A stretch of DNA of 64,000 nt from Dromiciops gliroides (Eukaryota > Chordata > Mammalia > Microbiotheria > Microbiotheriidae): NCBI RefSeq assembly GCF_019393635.1, contig NC_057861.1, positions 93,540,827 to 93,604,826 on the forward strand. Reading direction: 5' to 3'. Below, piece by piece: positions 11,170 to 23,615 of the stretch (positions are counted from its first letter, which is position 1; each line of letters opens with the position of its first letter). The position numbers and the translations under genes were made by a program. The notes below the pieces were generated by a model, which had not been told where the DNA came from, searched no databases, and saw nothing but the letters and a program-made list of their open reading frames with translations.

Positions 11170-14100
11170 CACAGGAGGCATAAATATAAATTGCCTTTGA
11201 TGTGATGATATAAAGAAAATTAAGGGGTTAAAAAGTAATTTATGGGGAGAGGAGGAAAGGGGAGGTGAAATGGAGTGAATTACATCATATGAAGAAGTGC
11301 AAAAAACCTATTACAATAGAGGGAAATAAGGGAGGGGGGAATATTGTTTCAACCTTACTCTCACTAGATATGATTCAAATAAGGAATAACATATACTTTC
11401 ATTTGGATAAAGAAACATAACATATTCTTGAGGGAAAGGGGAAAAGGGAGCACTATTAGAAGGTAGGGCAGAAGCAGGGGAGAAAAGGGTAAAGAAAAGG
11501 GAGGGGGGCTGATAAAAGGGAGGGTACATTGGGGGAGGCAGGGGTAAGAAGCAAAACATTGGTAAGGAGGAATAGCGTGAAAGAAGAGGGTAAAGTACAA
11601 AGTGGATAAATAGAATGGAGGGAAATAGCTAGTAATAATAACTGTGAATGTGAATGGGATGAACTGCCATAAAACAGAAGTGAATAGCAGAATGGATTAA
11701 AAATCAGAATCCTACAATATGTTGTTTACAAGAAACACATTTGAAGCAGAGAGATACACACAGAGTAAAGGTAAAAGGTTGGAGCAGAATATATTATGTT
11801 TCATCTGAAGTCAAAAAAGCAGGGGTAGCAATCCTTATCTCAGACAAAGCAAAGGCAAAAATAGACCTAATTAAAAGAGATAAGGAAGGAAATTACATCT
11901 TGCTAAAAGGTACTATAAAATATGAAGAAATATCAATGCTAAAGATGTATGCACCAAGGGGTATAGCATCCAAATGCTTAGATAAGTTAAATTAATTATA
12001 AGAGGAAATAGACAGCAAAAGTATACTAGTGGGGAATCTGAATCTTCCCCTCTCAGAATTTGATAAATCTACCCACAAAATAAATAAGAAAGAAGTTAAA
12101 GATGTGAATAGAGTGATAGAAATGTTAGATATGATAGATGTCTAGAGAAACTGAATGGGGATAGAAAGGAATATGCCTTTTCTCAGCAGTACATGGCACG
12201 TATTCAAAAACTGATGATGTATTAGGGCACAAAAACCTCATAGTTAAATGTAGAAAGGCAGAAATAGTAAATGCAACCTCCTCAGATCATGATTCAATAA
12301 AAATGACATGTAATAAAGAGCCAGTGGAAAGGTAGACTGACAATTAATTTGGAAACTAAATAATCTCATCCTAAAGAATGAGTAGGTCAAACAAAAAACC
12401 ATAGAAACAATAACTTCGTCCAAGACAATTATAATAATGAGACAACATACCAAAATGTATGGGATACAGCCAAAGCAGTGCTTAGGGGAAGTTTTATATC
12501 TTTAAATGGTTACATCAATAAAAAAGAGAAAGAGGAGATCAATGAATTGGACATGCAACTTAAAAAGCTAGATAAAGAACAAATTAAAAATCCTCAATTA
12601 AATACTAAATTAGAAATTCTGAAAATTAAAGGAGAAATTAATAAAATTGAAAGCAAGAAAACTATAAAATTAATCAATAAGGCTAAGAGCTGGTTTTATG
12701 AAAATAAAAACAATAAAATAGATAAACCATTGTTTAATTTGATTTAAAAAAAGAAAGAAGAAAACCAAATTACCAGTATCAAAAATGAAAGGGGTGATTT
12801 TTACAACCAATGAAGTGGAAATTAAAGCAATAATTAGGAAGTATTTTGCCCAACTGTATGCCAATAAATTTGACAATATAAATGAAATGGATAAATATTT
12901 ACAAAAATACAAACTGCCCAGGTAATTGAAGAGGAAATAAAATCCTTAAATAAGCCTATATAAGAAAAATAAACTGAACATGCCATCAATTAACTCCCTA
13001 AGAAAAAAATCTCCAGGGCCAGATGGGTTTTCAAGTGAATTCTACCAAACATTTGAAGAACGATTAATTCCAATATTATTCAAATTATTTGGAATAATAG
13101 TTGAAGAAGGAGTCCTATCAAATTCATTTCATGACACAAATATGGTGTTGATACCAAAACCAGGCAGAGCAAAAACAGAGAAAGAAAATTATAGACCAAT
13201 TTCCCTAATGAATATTGATGCTAAAATCTTAAATTAGATATTAGCAAGGAGATTACAGCAAGTGATCACCAGGACAATACACTAAGATGAAGTGGGATTT
13301 ATACCAGAAATGCAGGGCTAGTTCAATATTAGGAAAACTATTAATATAATCAACCACACCAATAAGAAAACTAACCAAAATCATATGATTACCTCAATAG
13401 ATGCAGAAAAAACTTTTGATAAAATATAGCACCCATTCCTAATAAAAACACTAGAGAGTTTAGGAAGAGGTAGTGCTTTCCTTAAAATAATAAGCAACAT
13501 CTACCTAAAACCATCTTCCCAATAAGGTCATGGGTTAAACAGGTTTGTCTATTATTACCTCTATTATTTAATATTGTACTAAAAATGTTAGCTTTAGCAA
13601 TCAGAGAAGAAAAAGGAATTAAAAGAATTAGAATAGGCAAGGAGGAAACAAAACTATCATTCATTCTTTGCAGCACTTAGAGAACCAAGCCAAAAATTAC
13701 TTGAAACAATTAACAACTTTAGCAAAGTAGCAGGATATAGAATAAATCCACATAAATCATCAGCATTTCTATACATGACCAACAAAGTCCAGGAGCTAGA
13801 GATAGAAAGAGAAATTCCATTTAGATCAACGGTAGATAATATAAAATATTTGGCCAAGGCAAACCCAAGAACTCTATGAACACAATTACAAAACACTTTT
13901 CACACACATCAGATCAGATCTAAATAATTGGAAAAATATCAATTGCTCATGGATAGGCCGAGCTAATACAATAAAAATGACAATTCTACCTAAATTAATT
14001 TACTTATTCAGTGCCATACCAATCAGACTACCTAAAATTATTTTATAGAGCTAGAAAAAATAATAACAAAATTCTTCTGGAAAAACAAAAGGTCAAGAAT

Positions 14101-15735
14101 ATCAAGGGAACTAATGAAAAAAAATGCCCAGGCAGGTGGGCTAGCTTACCAAATCTGAAGCTTTACAATAAAGCAGCAGTCGTGAAAACTATTTGCTACT
14201 GGCCAAGAAATAGAGTGGAGGATCAATAGAATAGGCTAGGCACAGGAGACACAGTAGTAAATGACTTTAGTAATGTAGTGTTTGATAAACCCAAAGGCTC
14301 CAGCTTCTTGGATTGAAACTCAGTATTTGACAGAAACTGCTGGGAAAACTGGAAGATAGTATGGCAGAAATTAGGCATAGACCAAAATTTTACACCTTAT
14401 ACTAAAATAAGGTTAAAATGGATACATGATTTAGACATGAGGTGATACCATAGGTAAATTAGGAGAGGAAGGAATAGTTTACCATTCAGATCTTTGGGAA
14501 GGAGAACAGTTTATGACCAAACTAGAGATAGAGAATATTATGAAATGCAAAATGTATGATTTTGATTACATTAAATTAAAAAGCTTTTGTACAAACAGAA
14601 GCAATGCATCCAAAATTAGAAGGGAGGCAGAAAGCTGGGAAACAATTTTTATGGCCAGTACTTCTGATAAAGGCTTCATTTCTAAAATATATCAGGAATT
14701 AAATCAAATTTATAAGAATCCAAGTCATTCCCCAATTGAGAAATGGTCAAAGATATGAACAGGCAGTTTTCTGATGAAGAAATCAAAGCTATCTATTGCA
14801 TATGAAAACATGCTCTAAATCACTGTTGATTAAAGAAATCCAAATTAAAACAACTCTGAGGTACCACCTGACACCTATCAGATTGACTAATGTGACAAAA
14901 AAGGAAAATAATAAATGTTGGAGAAGCCATGGAAAAATTGGAACACTAATGCATTGTTGGTGGAGCTGTGAACTGACCCAACCATTCTGGAGAACAATCT
15001 GGAATGATGCCCAAGGGGCTGTGCATACCCTTTGACCCAGCAATACCACTATTGGTTCTTTGCCCCAAAGAGTTTATAAAAACAAGGGGCAAGGACCCAC
15101 ATATACAAAAAATATTTATAGCTGCTCTTTTTGTGGTGGCAAGCAATTGGAAATTGAGGAGCTGCCCATCAAGTGGAGAATGGCTTAACAAGTTGTGGTA
15201 TATGAATGTAATGGAATTCTATTGTGCTCTAAGAAATGATTAGCAGGCAGATTTCAGAGAAACTTGGAAGGACTTGCATGAACTGATGATGAGTGAGATA
15301 AACAGAACGAGGAGAACATTGTGCACAATATCATCAACATTATGTGTTGATCAACTCTGATAGACTACATTCTTCTCAGCAATACAATGGTACAGGATAG
15401 TTACCAAGGACTCACAATGGAAAGGGCTCTCCAAATACAGAAAAAAAGAACTGTGGAATATGGATGCGGATTGAACCATACTATTTCTTTTATTTTTGGT
15501 GCTGTTGTTTTTCCTTTTTGCTCTGATTTTTCTCTTATAACATGACTAATGCAGAAATATGTTTAATGCTATTGTACATATATAACCTATATCAGATTAC
15601 CTGCTGTCTTGGGGAAGGGGGTAGGGGGGAGGGAGGGAAAAATTTGAAACTAGAAATCTTCTAAAAACAAATGTCAACATCTATCTGTACATGTAACTGG
15701 AAAATAATAAAATACTTTAATAATTAAAAAAAAAG
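11170..15735 (+). mobile_element. L1 LINE, 5'-truncated, decayed ORF2
   Basis: A purine-rich inter-ORF linker (11170-11630) precedes ORF2. The endonuclease starts near 11641, with the catalytic CCLQETHLKQRDTH motif readable near 11718-11760. RT palm segments lie at about 12980-13900 ([24 protein letters not shown]). The C-terminal region follows (14513-15250), then a 3' UTR ending in AATAAAATACTTTAATAATT and poly(A). Numerous stops and frameshifts break it. At about 13660-13680 the catalytic aspartate pair of the FADD box is missing: the sequence reads S-F-F-A-A-L where FADD is expected. ORF1 is absent, so the copy is inactive. Confidence 0.93.
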
Positions 15736-16141
15736 AGAAGGGTGACTGACTATAATGAAGGTAACAGAAAGATAAAATTTTGTTCCTCTCTCAGTGGCTA
15801 CTAGTTCTCTTCATGTGGTTGAGGGCTAATAAATATTTGCTGAAAAGTAGATGCTTGTCAAGATGAAATAAGCATAATTAGACAAACTATATATGTGTAT
15901 GGTAAATATATATATATATACACACATATATATATTTATACATATTGTGTGCATTTGTATTTATACATGCACACATATATACAAATACCATGACTAAAAC
16001 AATGTAAATAGAATAAATAACAACAACAGAGATATCAAATATTGTAAAATAATGATGACTAAGCTCATTTTTGAATAAAAGATATGATAATGCTGATACC
16101 TCCCTGAATTATAATGGTGAGAGACTATGGGTGTGGAACAG
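15736..16141. other. Intergenic with AT/AC simple repeats
   Basis: No gene. An ATATAT/ACACAT repeat lies at about 15890-15985, with AT-rich sequence on both sides. Confidence 0.6.
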
Positions 16142-16366
16142 TGCATTTTGAGGGCCAAATTTGATACATGGGGAGTTAATTGAGTGGCTCACCATAATAT
16201 TGGGGTCCAGGAAATAATGAGAGACCTCTAGGTCCAAAGCTCCCTCCCCTCCAAACTGCCTGTGGAGAGTAGTTTCTCTTGCTGAACTCAGCAGCATACA
16301 TCACTTCAGAGCAGGCCAGGTGTGGCTTATCCAATCAGACAGCCAAATTCCAATAATTTTACCACA
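16142..16366 (-). mobile_element. Retroviral 3' LTR, minus strand, short form
   Basis: On the minus strand it runs from TGTGGTAAAATTATTGG (16366) to AAATGCA (16142). It shares its opening with the LTR at 47717-48394 and its closing part (CCCCAATATTATGGTGAG) with that LTR and the one at 41274-41869. A purine tract (GAAAGGGGGAA, minus strand) abuts its 5' edge, so it is the 3' LTR of a provirus. At 225 bp it is much shorter than its 678-bp relative, which implies an internal deletion or a short variant. Confidence 0.75.
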
Positions 16367-16377
16367 TTCCCCCTTTC
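16367..16377 (-). promoter_or_regulatory. Retroviral polypurine tract
   Basis: GAAAGGGGGAA on the minus strand directly precedes the TGTGG start of the LTR. In retroviruses this tract primes plus-strand DNA synthesis. Here it is a fossil, and the LINE insertion that follows appears to have used it as target. Confidence 0.65.
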
Positions 16378-18107
16378 AATTCAAGTCAATTCATTTGATC
16401 AATTTGGCTGAAATCAATTCAGCTTGATCAAATGCTCTAAAAATAGTCTCTTAAAACCCCTACATGAATTGTTGTGCCTGTGTTGGAAAGAAGGTGAAGT
16501 GCCACAGGATATGTGTGATGCCCGTATAGTTACTCTTTATAAGAACAATGGAGACAGGAATGACTGTAACAACTACAGAGGAATTTCACTTCTAAGCATC
16601 ATTGGGAAGATGTTTGCTAAGGTCATCTTGCTTAGACTGTAAACTTGCCGACCGTGTTTACTCCAAATCACAATGTGGCTTTTGAGCAGGGAGGTCAACT
16701 ATCTATATGATTTTCTTGCTTCACCAACAGCAAGAAAAGTGAAGAGAACAAAGAAAACCCCTCTTCATTGCCTTCATAGACCTGACCAAAGTGTTTGATA
16801 TGGTTAACAGAGAAGGTCTTTTCAAAACTCTCTCAAGAATTGGTTGTCCTCCTAAACTCCATAGCTTGATTGGCTGATTTCATTGCAACATTCAGGGTGT
16901 TGTACAATTCGAAGGCAACACCTCTGAAGAATTCAGCATAAACAGTGGAGTGAAGCAAGGATGCATTCTTGCTCCCATGCTGTTTGGAATTTTCTTCTCC
17001 ATGCTGTTACATCATGCTTTTGGTGGCATCCATCTGCATTCCCGGTCGGATGGAGGCCTGTTAAAAGTTTCACGTCTAAGATCCAAAACCAGAGTGAGAG
17101 GTAGCACCCTTAGAGACTTGCTTTTTGCTGATGATGTCGCACTTGCCTGTCACTCAGAGTGTGAATTGCAGACTTTGATGGATCGCTTATCCCAAGTTTG
17201 CACAGACTTTGGCCTAACCATTAATCTTAAAAAGACGAAAGTCATATGTCAGAGTGCTATGTCACCTCCATTGATACACCTCGGTAGCTACTACTTGGAT
17301 GTCATAAGCCAATTCTCGTATCTTGGCTCTATTGTCAGTGACAATTTGTCACTTGATTCTGAGATCAATCAGAGGATGGGAAAAGCTACTTCAAACATGT
17401 CTAAGCTTGCCAAACATGTCTAGGCAAACAGTAAACTGATAAGACGAATCAAATTTGCCATCTATAGAGCATGCGTCCTGAGTACCTTAATGTATGGCAG
17501 TGAAACATGGACTACATACACTAGACAAAAGAAGAAGCTTAACGGCTTCCACACACACTGCCTTCAGCACATCCTTGGCATATCTTGGTCAGATAGGATC
17601 ACCAACACAGAAGTGCTCCAATGCACGCAACTTCTAAGGATCTACACACTACTGAAACAAAGACGGCTGTGTTGGCTCGGTCATGTAGCACCACATGCAA
17701 GACAGGCGCATTCCTAAAGACCTACTCTATGGCGGGTTAGCCTCAGGCCAAAGACCTGCTGGATGCCCCCAGCTTCGCTACAGAGATGTATGCAAGTGAG
17801 CCTTGAGGGCTCTGGGAATAGACACCAGCAGCTGGGAGGATATGGCCAAGGACCGCGCCCAATGGAGTTCAGTACTCAGGAGCTGCTTGCACACAGCTGA
17901 GATGGGCCTCCAAGGTCTGGAGGAAGAAAAACGAATGAGACATAGGAACTGACGGGCAACAGAGAGCGCGGTTTTCCAGTGTCCTCAGTGCGGCAGGAAC
18001 TGCGGCTCCCATATTGGTCTGCACAGCCACACTGTGGCCTATGGCTCTTCAAGGCACTGATCCATGGTCATCCGTGACTGGCGGAAACCTACTACCTATA
18101 CCCCCCT
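16378..18107 (+). mobile_element. RTE-like non-LTR retrotransposon, 5'-truncated
   Basis: Fragments of one reverse transcriptase are spread over several frames. Finger/palm region near 16424-16642 (RIVTLYKNNGDRNDCNNYRG), an IAFIDLTKVFDM box near 16770, KQGCILAPMLFGIFF at 16950, and an intact catalytic LLFADD box near 17120. Post-RT thumb-type sequence (MYGSETWTTYTRQKKKLNGF) lies at 17490, and the C terminus (about 17970-18040) has a zinc-knuckle-like CPQCGRNCGSHIGLHSH. A few stops and frameshifts break it, so it is a pseudo-element but less decayed than the neighbouring L1. The endonuclease is missing. The clade is inferred from motif style and could be another RTE-related lineage. Confidence 0.85.
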
Positions 18108-18300
18108 TTGTTTCTTCGAGGAACACAGGGTGTTTCCTTGATGAAACAGTAAAAAATAACAGAATATAATACCTTATGCTAACAAACAATATGTTAATAA
18201 CAGTATAGAAAAGGGAGAAAGGGGAAATGGTCATGCCCTATGAAAAATTAAGAGGAGGGAAAGCTAAAACTTCTAATTTAAAGCGACCACACAATTTAGA
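18108..18300 (-). mobile_element. Probable retroviral internal sequence beyond the LINE insertion
   Basis: CCCCCTTTG at the right edge of the RTE-like element repeats CCCCCTTTC at its left edge, so the sequence after 18107 probably continues the internal region of the minus-strand provirus whose 3' LTR is at 16142-16366. No coding domain is readable. Confidence 0.4.
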
Positions 18301-18309
18301 TTTTAAACA

Positions 18310-18965
18310 TCACAGCATGTACCGTTGGACTTGGTAGATACATTAGTTTTACTGGATTAGTGTTTTTACTCTATCTCTGTGTCTCTGTGTGTGTGTCTCT
18401 GTCTTTCTCCGTCGCTATCTCTCTTATTCTTTGTTATGAACTTTGGCTGGCTTCATATTGGCAAGAAAAGGGGAAATATTGGGAAATGAAGGTGATGTAA
18501 AAACAAAGTATATTGATACAATTTTTAGAAAAGAGAAACCTTGTTGAGTGAATGAATGAATCCTTTAGGTATTCCTCTACAACAGCATTGAATGATCTGT
18601 CCTCTTTCTTCAACACTTTCAAAGTTTGGGATCTCACTACCACTTAGCAAAGAATTCCATTCGTTGAATAATTTTAATTGTTCAAAATTTCTTCTTTATG
18701 CTGCCCTCAAGCTACACAGACCAACTCTTAGTATGAAAACATTAACTGATTTAAATAGAGTGGGAGTAGGTTTGACTGGAGAGTAGTACCTGTGAGACAG
18801 GATGTACCATATGGTGGCCCGAGGGACTTGTTTCATCTTTGCTGAAATACTGTCCAAGACCATGTCCTGTTGTCCCAGTGGGTAACTGTACCACTGAAGA
18901 TTGCATTGTTTCTATTTTCCAGAAACCCTTCCCTCTTTCTAACTTTCCTTTTTCTGTTGTGGGTA
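18310..18965. other. No recognised gene or repeat
   Basis: Contains a TGTCTCTG-rich simple-sequence patch near 18375-18420. Short frames on both strands show no domain. Confidence 0.4.
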
Positions 18966-18969
18966 GCAC

Positions 18970-19110
18970 CATATTCTAGGTACTCAGGTTTGTAATATTA
19001 CAGTCATTCTCAACTTTCCATTCTTCCTACATCCAATCAGTTTCCAAGACTTGCTGATTCTACCTCTGTAACATCTCTCTCATCTCTCCCCTTCCTTCAA
19101 ATCAGCCACC
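18970..19110 (+). repeat. L2/CR1-type reverse transcriptase fragment
   Basis: CATCCAATCAGTTTCCAAGAC and GATTCTACCTCTGTAACATC correspond to the conserved C-terminal RT segment (HIQSVSK..C-FYL-NIS) seen in L2/CR1-class LINEs. Highly decayed. Confidence 0.55.
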
Positions 19111-19294
19111 AGTTCAGTCAGTCAATTAGTTAACATGCACCACCTTGTTGTTGATCTGGATTCTCCAAATTGCTTGTGTCTTTTTTTATACTTACACACA
19201 TATTTACATATGCCCATATACTTATATAAATAAGTATAAACATATATTTCCACATTTACAATATACCACATTTGGCTTTCAAAAAAGCTCTGTG

Positions 19295-19405
19295 ACCTTT
19301 TGGCCTCAGTTTTCTCATCTGGAAAATAGGGATCAAAATAGCACTTTACTTTTACCTCTCAGTGTTGTGAGGCTCAAATGTAAAACACTTACCACAATGC
19401 CTGTG
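19295..19405 (+). repeat. CORE-SINE/MIR fragment
   Basis: TTTTCTCATCTGGAAAATAGG followed by GTTGTGAGGCTCAAATG matches the CORE-SINE central segment. It lies inside a 171-residue frame (19145-19660) that I do not consider a gene. Confidence 0.55.
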
Positions 19406-19782
19406 CCTCTGAGACTCAGCCCAATGAAGGAGAGTTGCTTGACTGATAAATTCAATGCCCTGCAGCTAACCTGGTCCTCTTCTAAATTTAGCCACACTGG
19501 TCCTAAAATGTGTAAAGAATTAAGTAGCTTTCCAGATCAGTTAAATGAAGAAGCCTTGGAGAAGTTAAAAAAAACCCTGTCATGGAAGATGATCATCAAC
19601 TTATTGTCAGATCAGCAGCAAGGCCCCAAGCCCCCTTTCCTCACTGACAGGGAATTTTAATATTAACTAGTCTCTTCTTCCTCTGGAGTCTTCTCTTACC
19701 TTAGGAGCATGAATCAGCACCAGCCTTCAAATCCAGGCTCCTCTGCATTCATTTCTCCTAATTCCTGGTCTTGCTTTGTTGT

Positions 19783-20060
19783 TTTCATTCATTCATTCAG
19801 TCATGTCCAACTCTTCAGGACCCCATGGAAAATAGTGTGCCGGGCCCTTCTATCCCTTATTATCTCCTGAAGTTTGTCAAAGCTCATGTTCTTTGCTTCT
19901 CTGACATTATCTACCCATCTCATTCTCTGCCATGCCCTTCCCCTTTTGTCTTCAAACTTTCTTGACATCAGGGTCTTTTGCAATGAGTTCTGTGTTCTCA
20001 TTATGGGGCCAAAATATTAAAGCCTCAGTTTCAGTGTTTGGCCTTTCAAATGTCTTACTG
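19783..20060 (-). mobile_element. BovB/RTE-type LINE 3' end
   Basis: Minus-strand frame with RGRAWQRMRWVDNVREAKN and SFDKLQEIIRDRRARHTI, the C-terminal signature of BovB-class RTE polyproteins. It is followed by GACATGACTGAATGAATG and a short ATGA tail, the normal RTE 3' end. Truncated to about 280 bp. Confidence 0.88.
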
Positions 20061-20750
20061 GATTCAAATAAAAATCCTGTAAAAAAACACCAGACTTTAC
20101 TGGTTTGGGAGAAGTTATTCCATTCTTCTAGGGTCACAGATGGCTGCTCAATTCTCAGATCCCTTTAGACTTGCTCTCATAATTTTCCCTGACTGTTCTT
20201 TGTTTTGTGAGTATCTCTCCTCAGTACAAGTGGTTTGCTTTACTGTCTTATTTTATGCTCCATTTTTCATTCTACTGGGCCTTTGGTATTCTGAACATCT
20301 GCATGTTGGTATTAAGACAAGTTGTCAGTCTTATCAGGCCTATTCTTAAAGACTTTCCAGCTCAATAAAAACTTGATAGAGCTTGGGGTTGACTATCATC
20401 AGCTTCAGTAACCCAGAATTACCTCTCCATCTCCATAAGGTATTACAGTAGGACTCAAGTATCGGTAATGGGATCTCAGATTGTGTTAAGAGAAGTCAAG
20501 TGTCTAGAACAAGGGAGACTAAAGTCCTTATATTCTTTGCCTTTGTCAAACACCTAAGTTACTAAGTCAGATCCTAGATGTCACATTTGAAAATCTACAG
20601 TATATTTTAAGAGAAGACAAAGTCTTTTGCCATAGTAATGAACTTGTAAGGATGTCAGACATCAGTTACAGAATGATGGTCAATTTTTTGGGACTAGGAG
20701 CTATCTTTTTCTGGTGCAACCACAGTCACTTCACAAGAGAAGATTGTCTC
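20060..20750. other. No recognised feature
   Basis: Unassigned sequence with short, unconvincing frames only. Confidence 0.4.
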
Positions 20751-20754
20751 CCTC

Positions 20755-20835
20755 ATCAAGCTTCTTGAGGGCAGGAACCATGTTCGTGTCTTTCTTTGTG
20801 TCCCTAGTACTTATAATAGGGCCTGGAATATAGTA
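20755..20835 (+). repeat. L2 LINE 3'-end fragment
   Basis: CTTCTTGAGGGCAGGAACCATG followed by CCTAGTACTTATAATAGGGCC matches the L2 3' end. Confidence 0.6.
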
Positions 20836-21500
20836 CTTAAAATGGTTCTTGATGATGATAGCAGTGTGATGATGATGCCTCCTCTAATCTGTCTCCAATA
20901 AAGTCTGAAGACCTCTGAAGTAGTCAAAAAAGTCTAACCAGACAGGAGAGCTTAGTGAATCATTGAATCAATGCTTTAGCTGAGGACATAATTGTCTTAG
21001 TACCCTGAAAACTTTATTTTTTAATCAAATTCTTCCTATTGCTTTATTAATTTAACATTATTAATTCATTGGCCTATAGCATTCTTCTGTTCTATTGATA
21101 TCATCAACTAATGGAATATATATTTGTCCTAGTCTCTTTTGAAAAATGTATTCTGCATACAGGTTGTGACTATGAAAATATGAAAATTATAATGGATTAC
21201 TTGATTCTAACCTGACTTCTTGGAATATCTACCCTGAAAGTTCTTTAGACAAGATTTTATGATAATCAATAAAGAGTTATTTCATTGTTGTATTATGGGA
21301 AAGGAAATGATTACAGTTATTACCAAAAGTAACCACAGCAATAATTAAAAGTATCCACTTAATGTCATTTTCATCTTATTCTTAATCAATCATTCACAGT
21401 CAGGTCACAGAGAGGGAGATTGTTGCTCAAAGATAACAGGATCATTAGCAAAACCAGTAACAGCATGGAATAGTTTCCCAGCTTGACTGGATACTGTTCG
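20836..21500. other. No recognised feature
   Basis: AT-rich sequence with no recognisable gene or repeat. Confidence 0.35.
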
Positions 21501-22325
21501 AAGACACATATAATTTACAAGGTTCTGCAACTAGAGAGAGTAAGAGCAAAGGGCTCTTGAGAAAGGACCATGGTAGTTAGAAAGTCCTAGGGTGGGGACC
21601 TTAGAAGTGCTTAGGAGTCATAGTGGGCAGTGGATTAGTAGATTGATGAGCACTCAAGTGGAATACCCTAGTTCCAGGGGTTCTGATGTCCTTAATACTC
21701 TGTATGAAGACACCAGAAAGGGCCCCAAATATAACATTGCTCTCACCCTCAAAGATCTGCTAGAGGATAAGGGATATGGTAGCTAAACTAAGAGATTAAG
21801 GTCAGCCCCAAAACCCAGGTGATCCAGTGTGAGACCTAACAAGGACAATGACCACACTCAAAAGTGCAGCAGCACTGCACTGGTCCTAACACAAAACACT
21901 GTTTAAGAAACCACAACTAGTTCTGGCCCTAATACAAATCCCTGTTTAAGAAACTACAACTAGAGAGATGAGTAAATCAAAGAAAATACTGAATAGTATC
22001 TAGAGATCCACAAAAAAGATGAAACTGCATAAAAATAGCAAAGCAGAGACACAAAGGGAAGATTGGATGTTCTACAAGGACTACATGAAGACCTAGAATA
22101 AATTAAATAAGAAATTTTTTAAAAATTAAATGAAAGCTCTCGGGGAAAGTTTTGGAAGAATAATCAATAGCTGAGAAGAGAAAGGGTAAGTCTTACCTGA
22201 GGAACAGGCTCCCTATAACATAGATTAGACCAAAGAGAAATAAATAACTTTATGAGAGAACAAGAAATATTCAAACAAAATCAAAGGATTGAAAAAAACA
22301 GAAAACATGTATATTATCTGATACA
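21500..22325 (+). mobile_element. Probable L1 5' leader and ORF1 N-terminus, decayed
   Basis: A leader containing repeated CTGTTTAAGAAACCACAAC is followed at 21967 by a start reading MSKSKKILNSI. Lysine/glutamate-rich coding of the L1 ORF1 coiled-coil type comes next, broken by stops. The likeness to the other ORF1 copies here is general rather than exact, so the call is tentative. Confidence 0.35.
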
Positions 22326-22352
22326 ATAATAATAACAACAACAACAACAACT
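22325..22352. repeat. (AAC)n simple repeat
   Basis: Short run of AAC/AAT trinucleotides, possibly the target or tail of an old retroelement. Confidence 0.85.
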
Positions 22353-22622
22353 GCAACAAATACCTAACATTTATATAGCACTTAATATGTGGTAGGCACT
22401 GTGTTTAGTGTTTTACAATTATTTTCTCATTTGATTACATCTTCACAACAACCTCCAGGGGTAGGTGCTATTATTATCTCTATTTCATGGATAAGGAAAC
22501 TGAGGTAGATAAAGATTAAGTGATTTGCCCAGGGTCACTCAGTAAATAACAGGCCACATTTGAATTAAGGTTTTTCTGATTCCAGGCTAGACATTCAGTA
22601 CACTGCCCTACTCAGCTATCAT
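22353..22622 (-). mobile_element. MIR SINE
   Basis: Minus-strand MIR: GGATAAGGAAACTGAGG, GCCCAGGGTCACTCAGTAA and TATATAGCACTTAATATGTG are in the expected order. Confidence 0.88.
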
Positions 22623-22656
22623 GTGACCTAGAAAACCGGTCAAGAAAAGATAACTT

Positions 22657-22811
22657 GGGGGCAGCTAGGTGGCACAGTGGATAAAGCACTGGCCTTGGAT
22701 TCAGGAGGACCTGAGTTCAAATCTGACCTCAGACACTTGACACTTACTAGCTGTGTGACCCTGGGCAAGTCACTTAACCCTCATTGCCCTGCAAAAACAA
22801 AATAAAAATAA
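22657..22811 (+). mobile_element. Short tRNA-derived marsupial SINE
   Basis: Near-consensus copy with target duplication AAAGATAACTT on both sides and an A-rich tail. It looks like one of the younger copies. Confidence 0.95.
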
Positions 22812-23169
22812 AAGATAACTTAAAGGTATCAATGTTTGGAAAAGCTTGACAAAAACAAAACCTGGACATTACATTTTAAGAAATAATAAGGGAAAATGGC
22901 TTACATCACTTAGAATCAGAGGGTAAAGTGGAGATAAAAAGAATCTACAGATTTCCTGAAAGACTCTAATTCCTGAAAGAATATCAAAACAAAATGGTCC
23001 AGGAATGTTATAGTCCAGGTTTTTCTTCTGAGGATAAACAGAAAAGTACATATTATTTACTTATTTTTCAACTCTCTTTTTCTTTTATAAAAAATTAAAA
23101 ACTAATAGTAAGGACACATAGAACAGAAATTTTTTTAAAAATGACTGTGTGGGTCAGCCATGAGAGACA

Positions 23170-23615
23170 TTCACTCATTTTCCTCTCTTGGCTCTATTCC
23201 TGACTTCTTCAGGTCTTCAAAACTGTACCCTCTCATCCTCTAATGCTGACTAATCTTGCCGTATTCCCTTACTGCCTGGGGCCCTCTTTCCTGGAAGGGT
23301 TTATTACCTTGGTGGCCCACTTCTTGTGTACTCTTCCTCTACAAGGTCTGCCCCACCCTCATCCCCACCTCTCCCATTAGTGAGTTCCCTCAGAGCCTCC
23401 ATTTTGAGCAGGATCTGAAGTTGACTTGTTTTCATTCTCCTCCAAGTCCTGTACCTGTCTTCTGGACTTCAAAACCATTCCCTCCTGTCAGACACCTTCA
23501 TTTTGCTCACGTTTTGTGTTGTTTTCCCCCATCCAAATGTAAGCTCCTTGAGAATAAGGTCTTTCCAGTGCTTATCATAGTACATGGCACATAGTAAGTA
23601 CTTCATAAAAGTTTA
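23170..23615 (+). repeat. L2 LINE 3' UTR and end
   Basis: Pyrimidine-rich L2 3' UTR ending in GTAAGCTCCTTGAGAATAAGG and GGCACATAGTAAGTACTTCA, the diagnostic L2 terminus. The 112-residue frame across it is non-coding. Confidence 0.7.

Noticed and set aside
16950..17423. A host gene with a reverse transcriptase domain (157 residues)
   Set aside because: It is one frame of a frameshifted RTE-like LINE with RT sequence continuing in neighbouring frames.
19145..19660. A 171-residue open frame
   Set aside because: It spans an AT-rich repeat and a CORE-SINE fragment, and shows no domain or coding signature.
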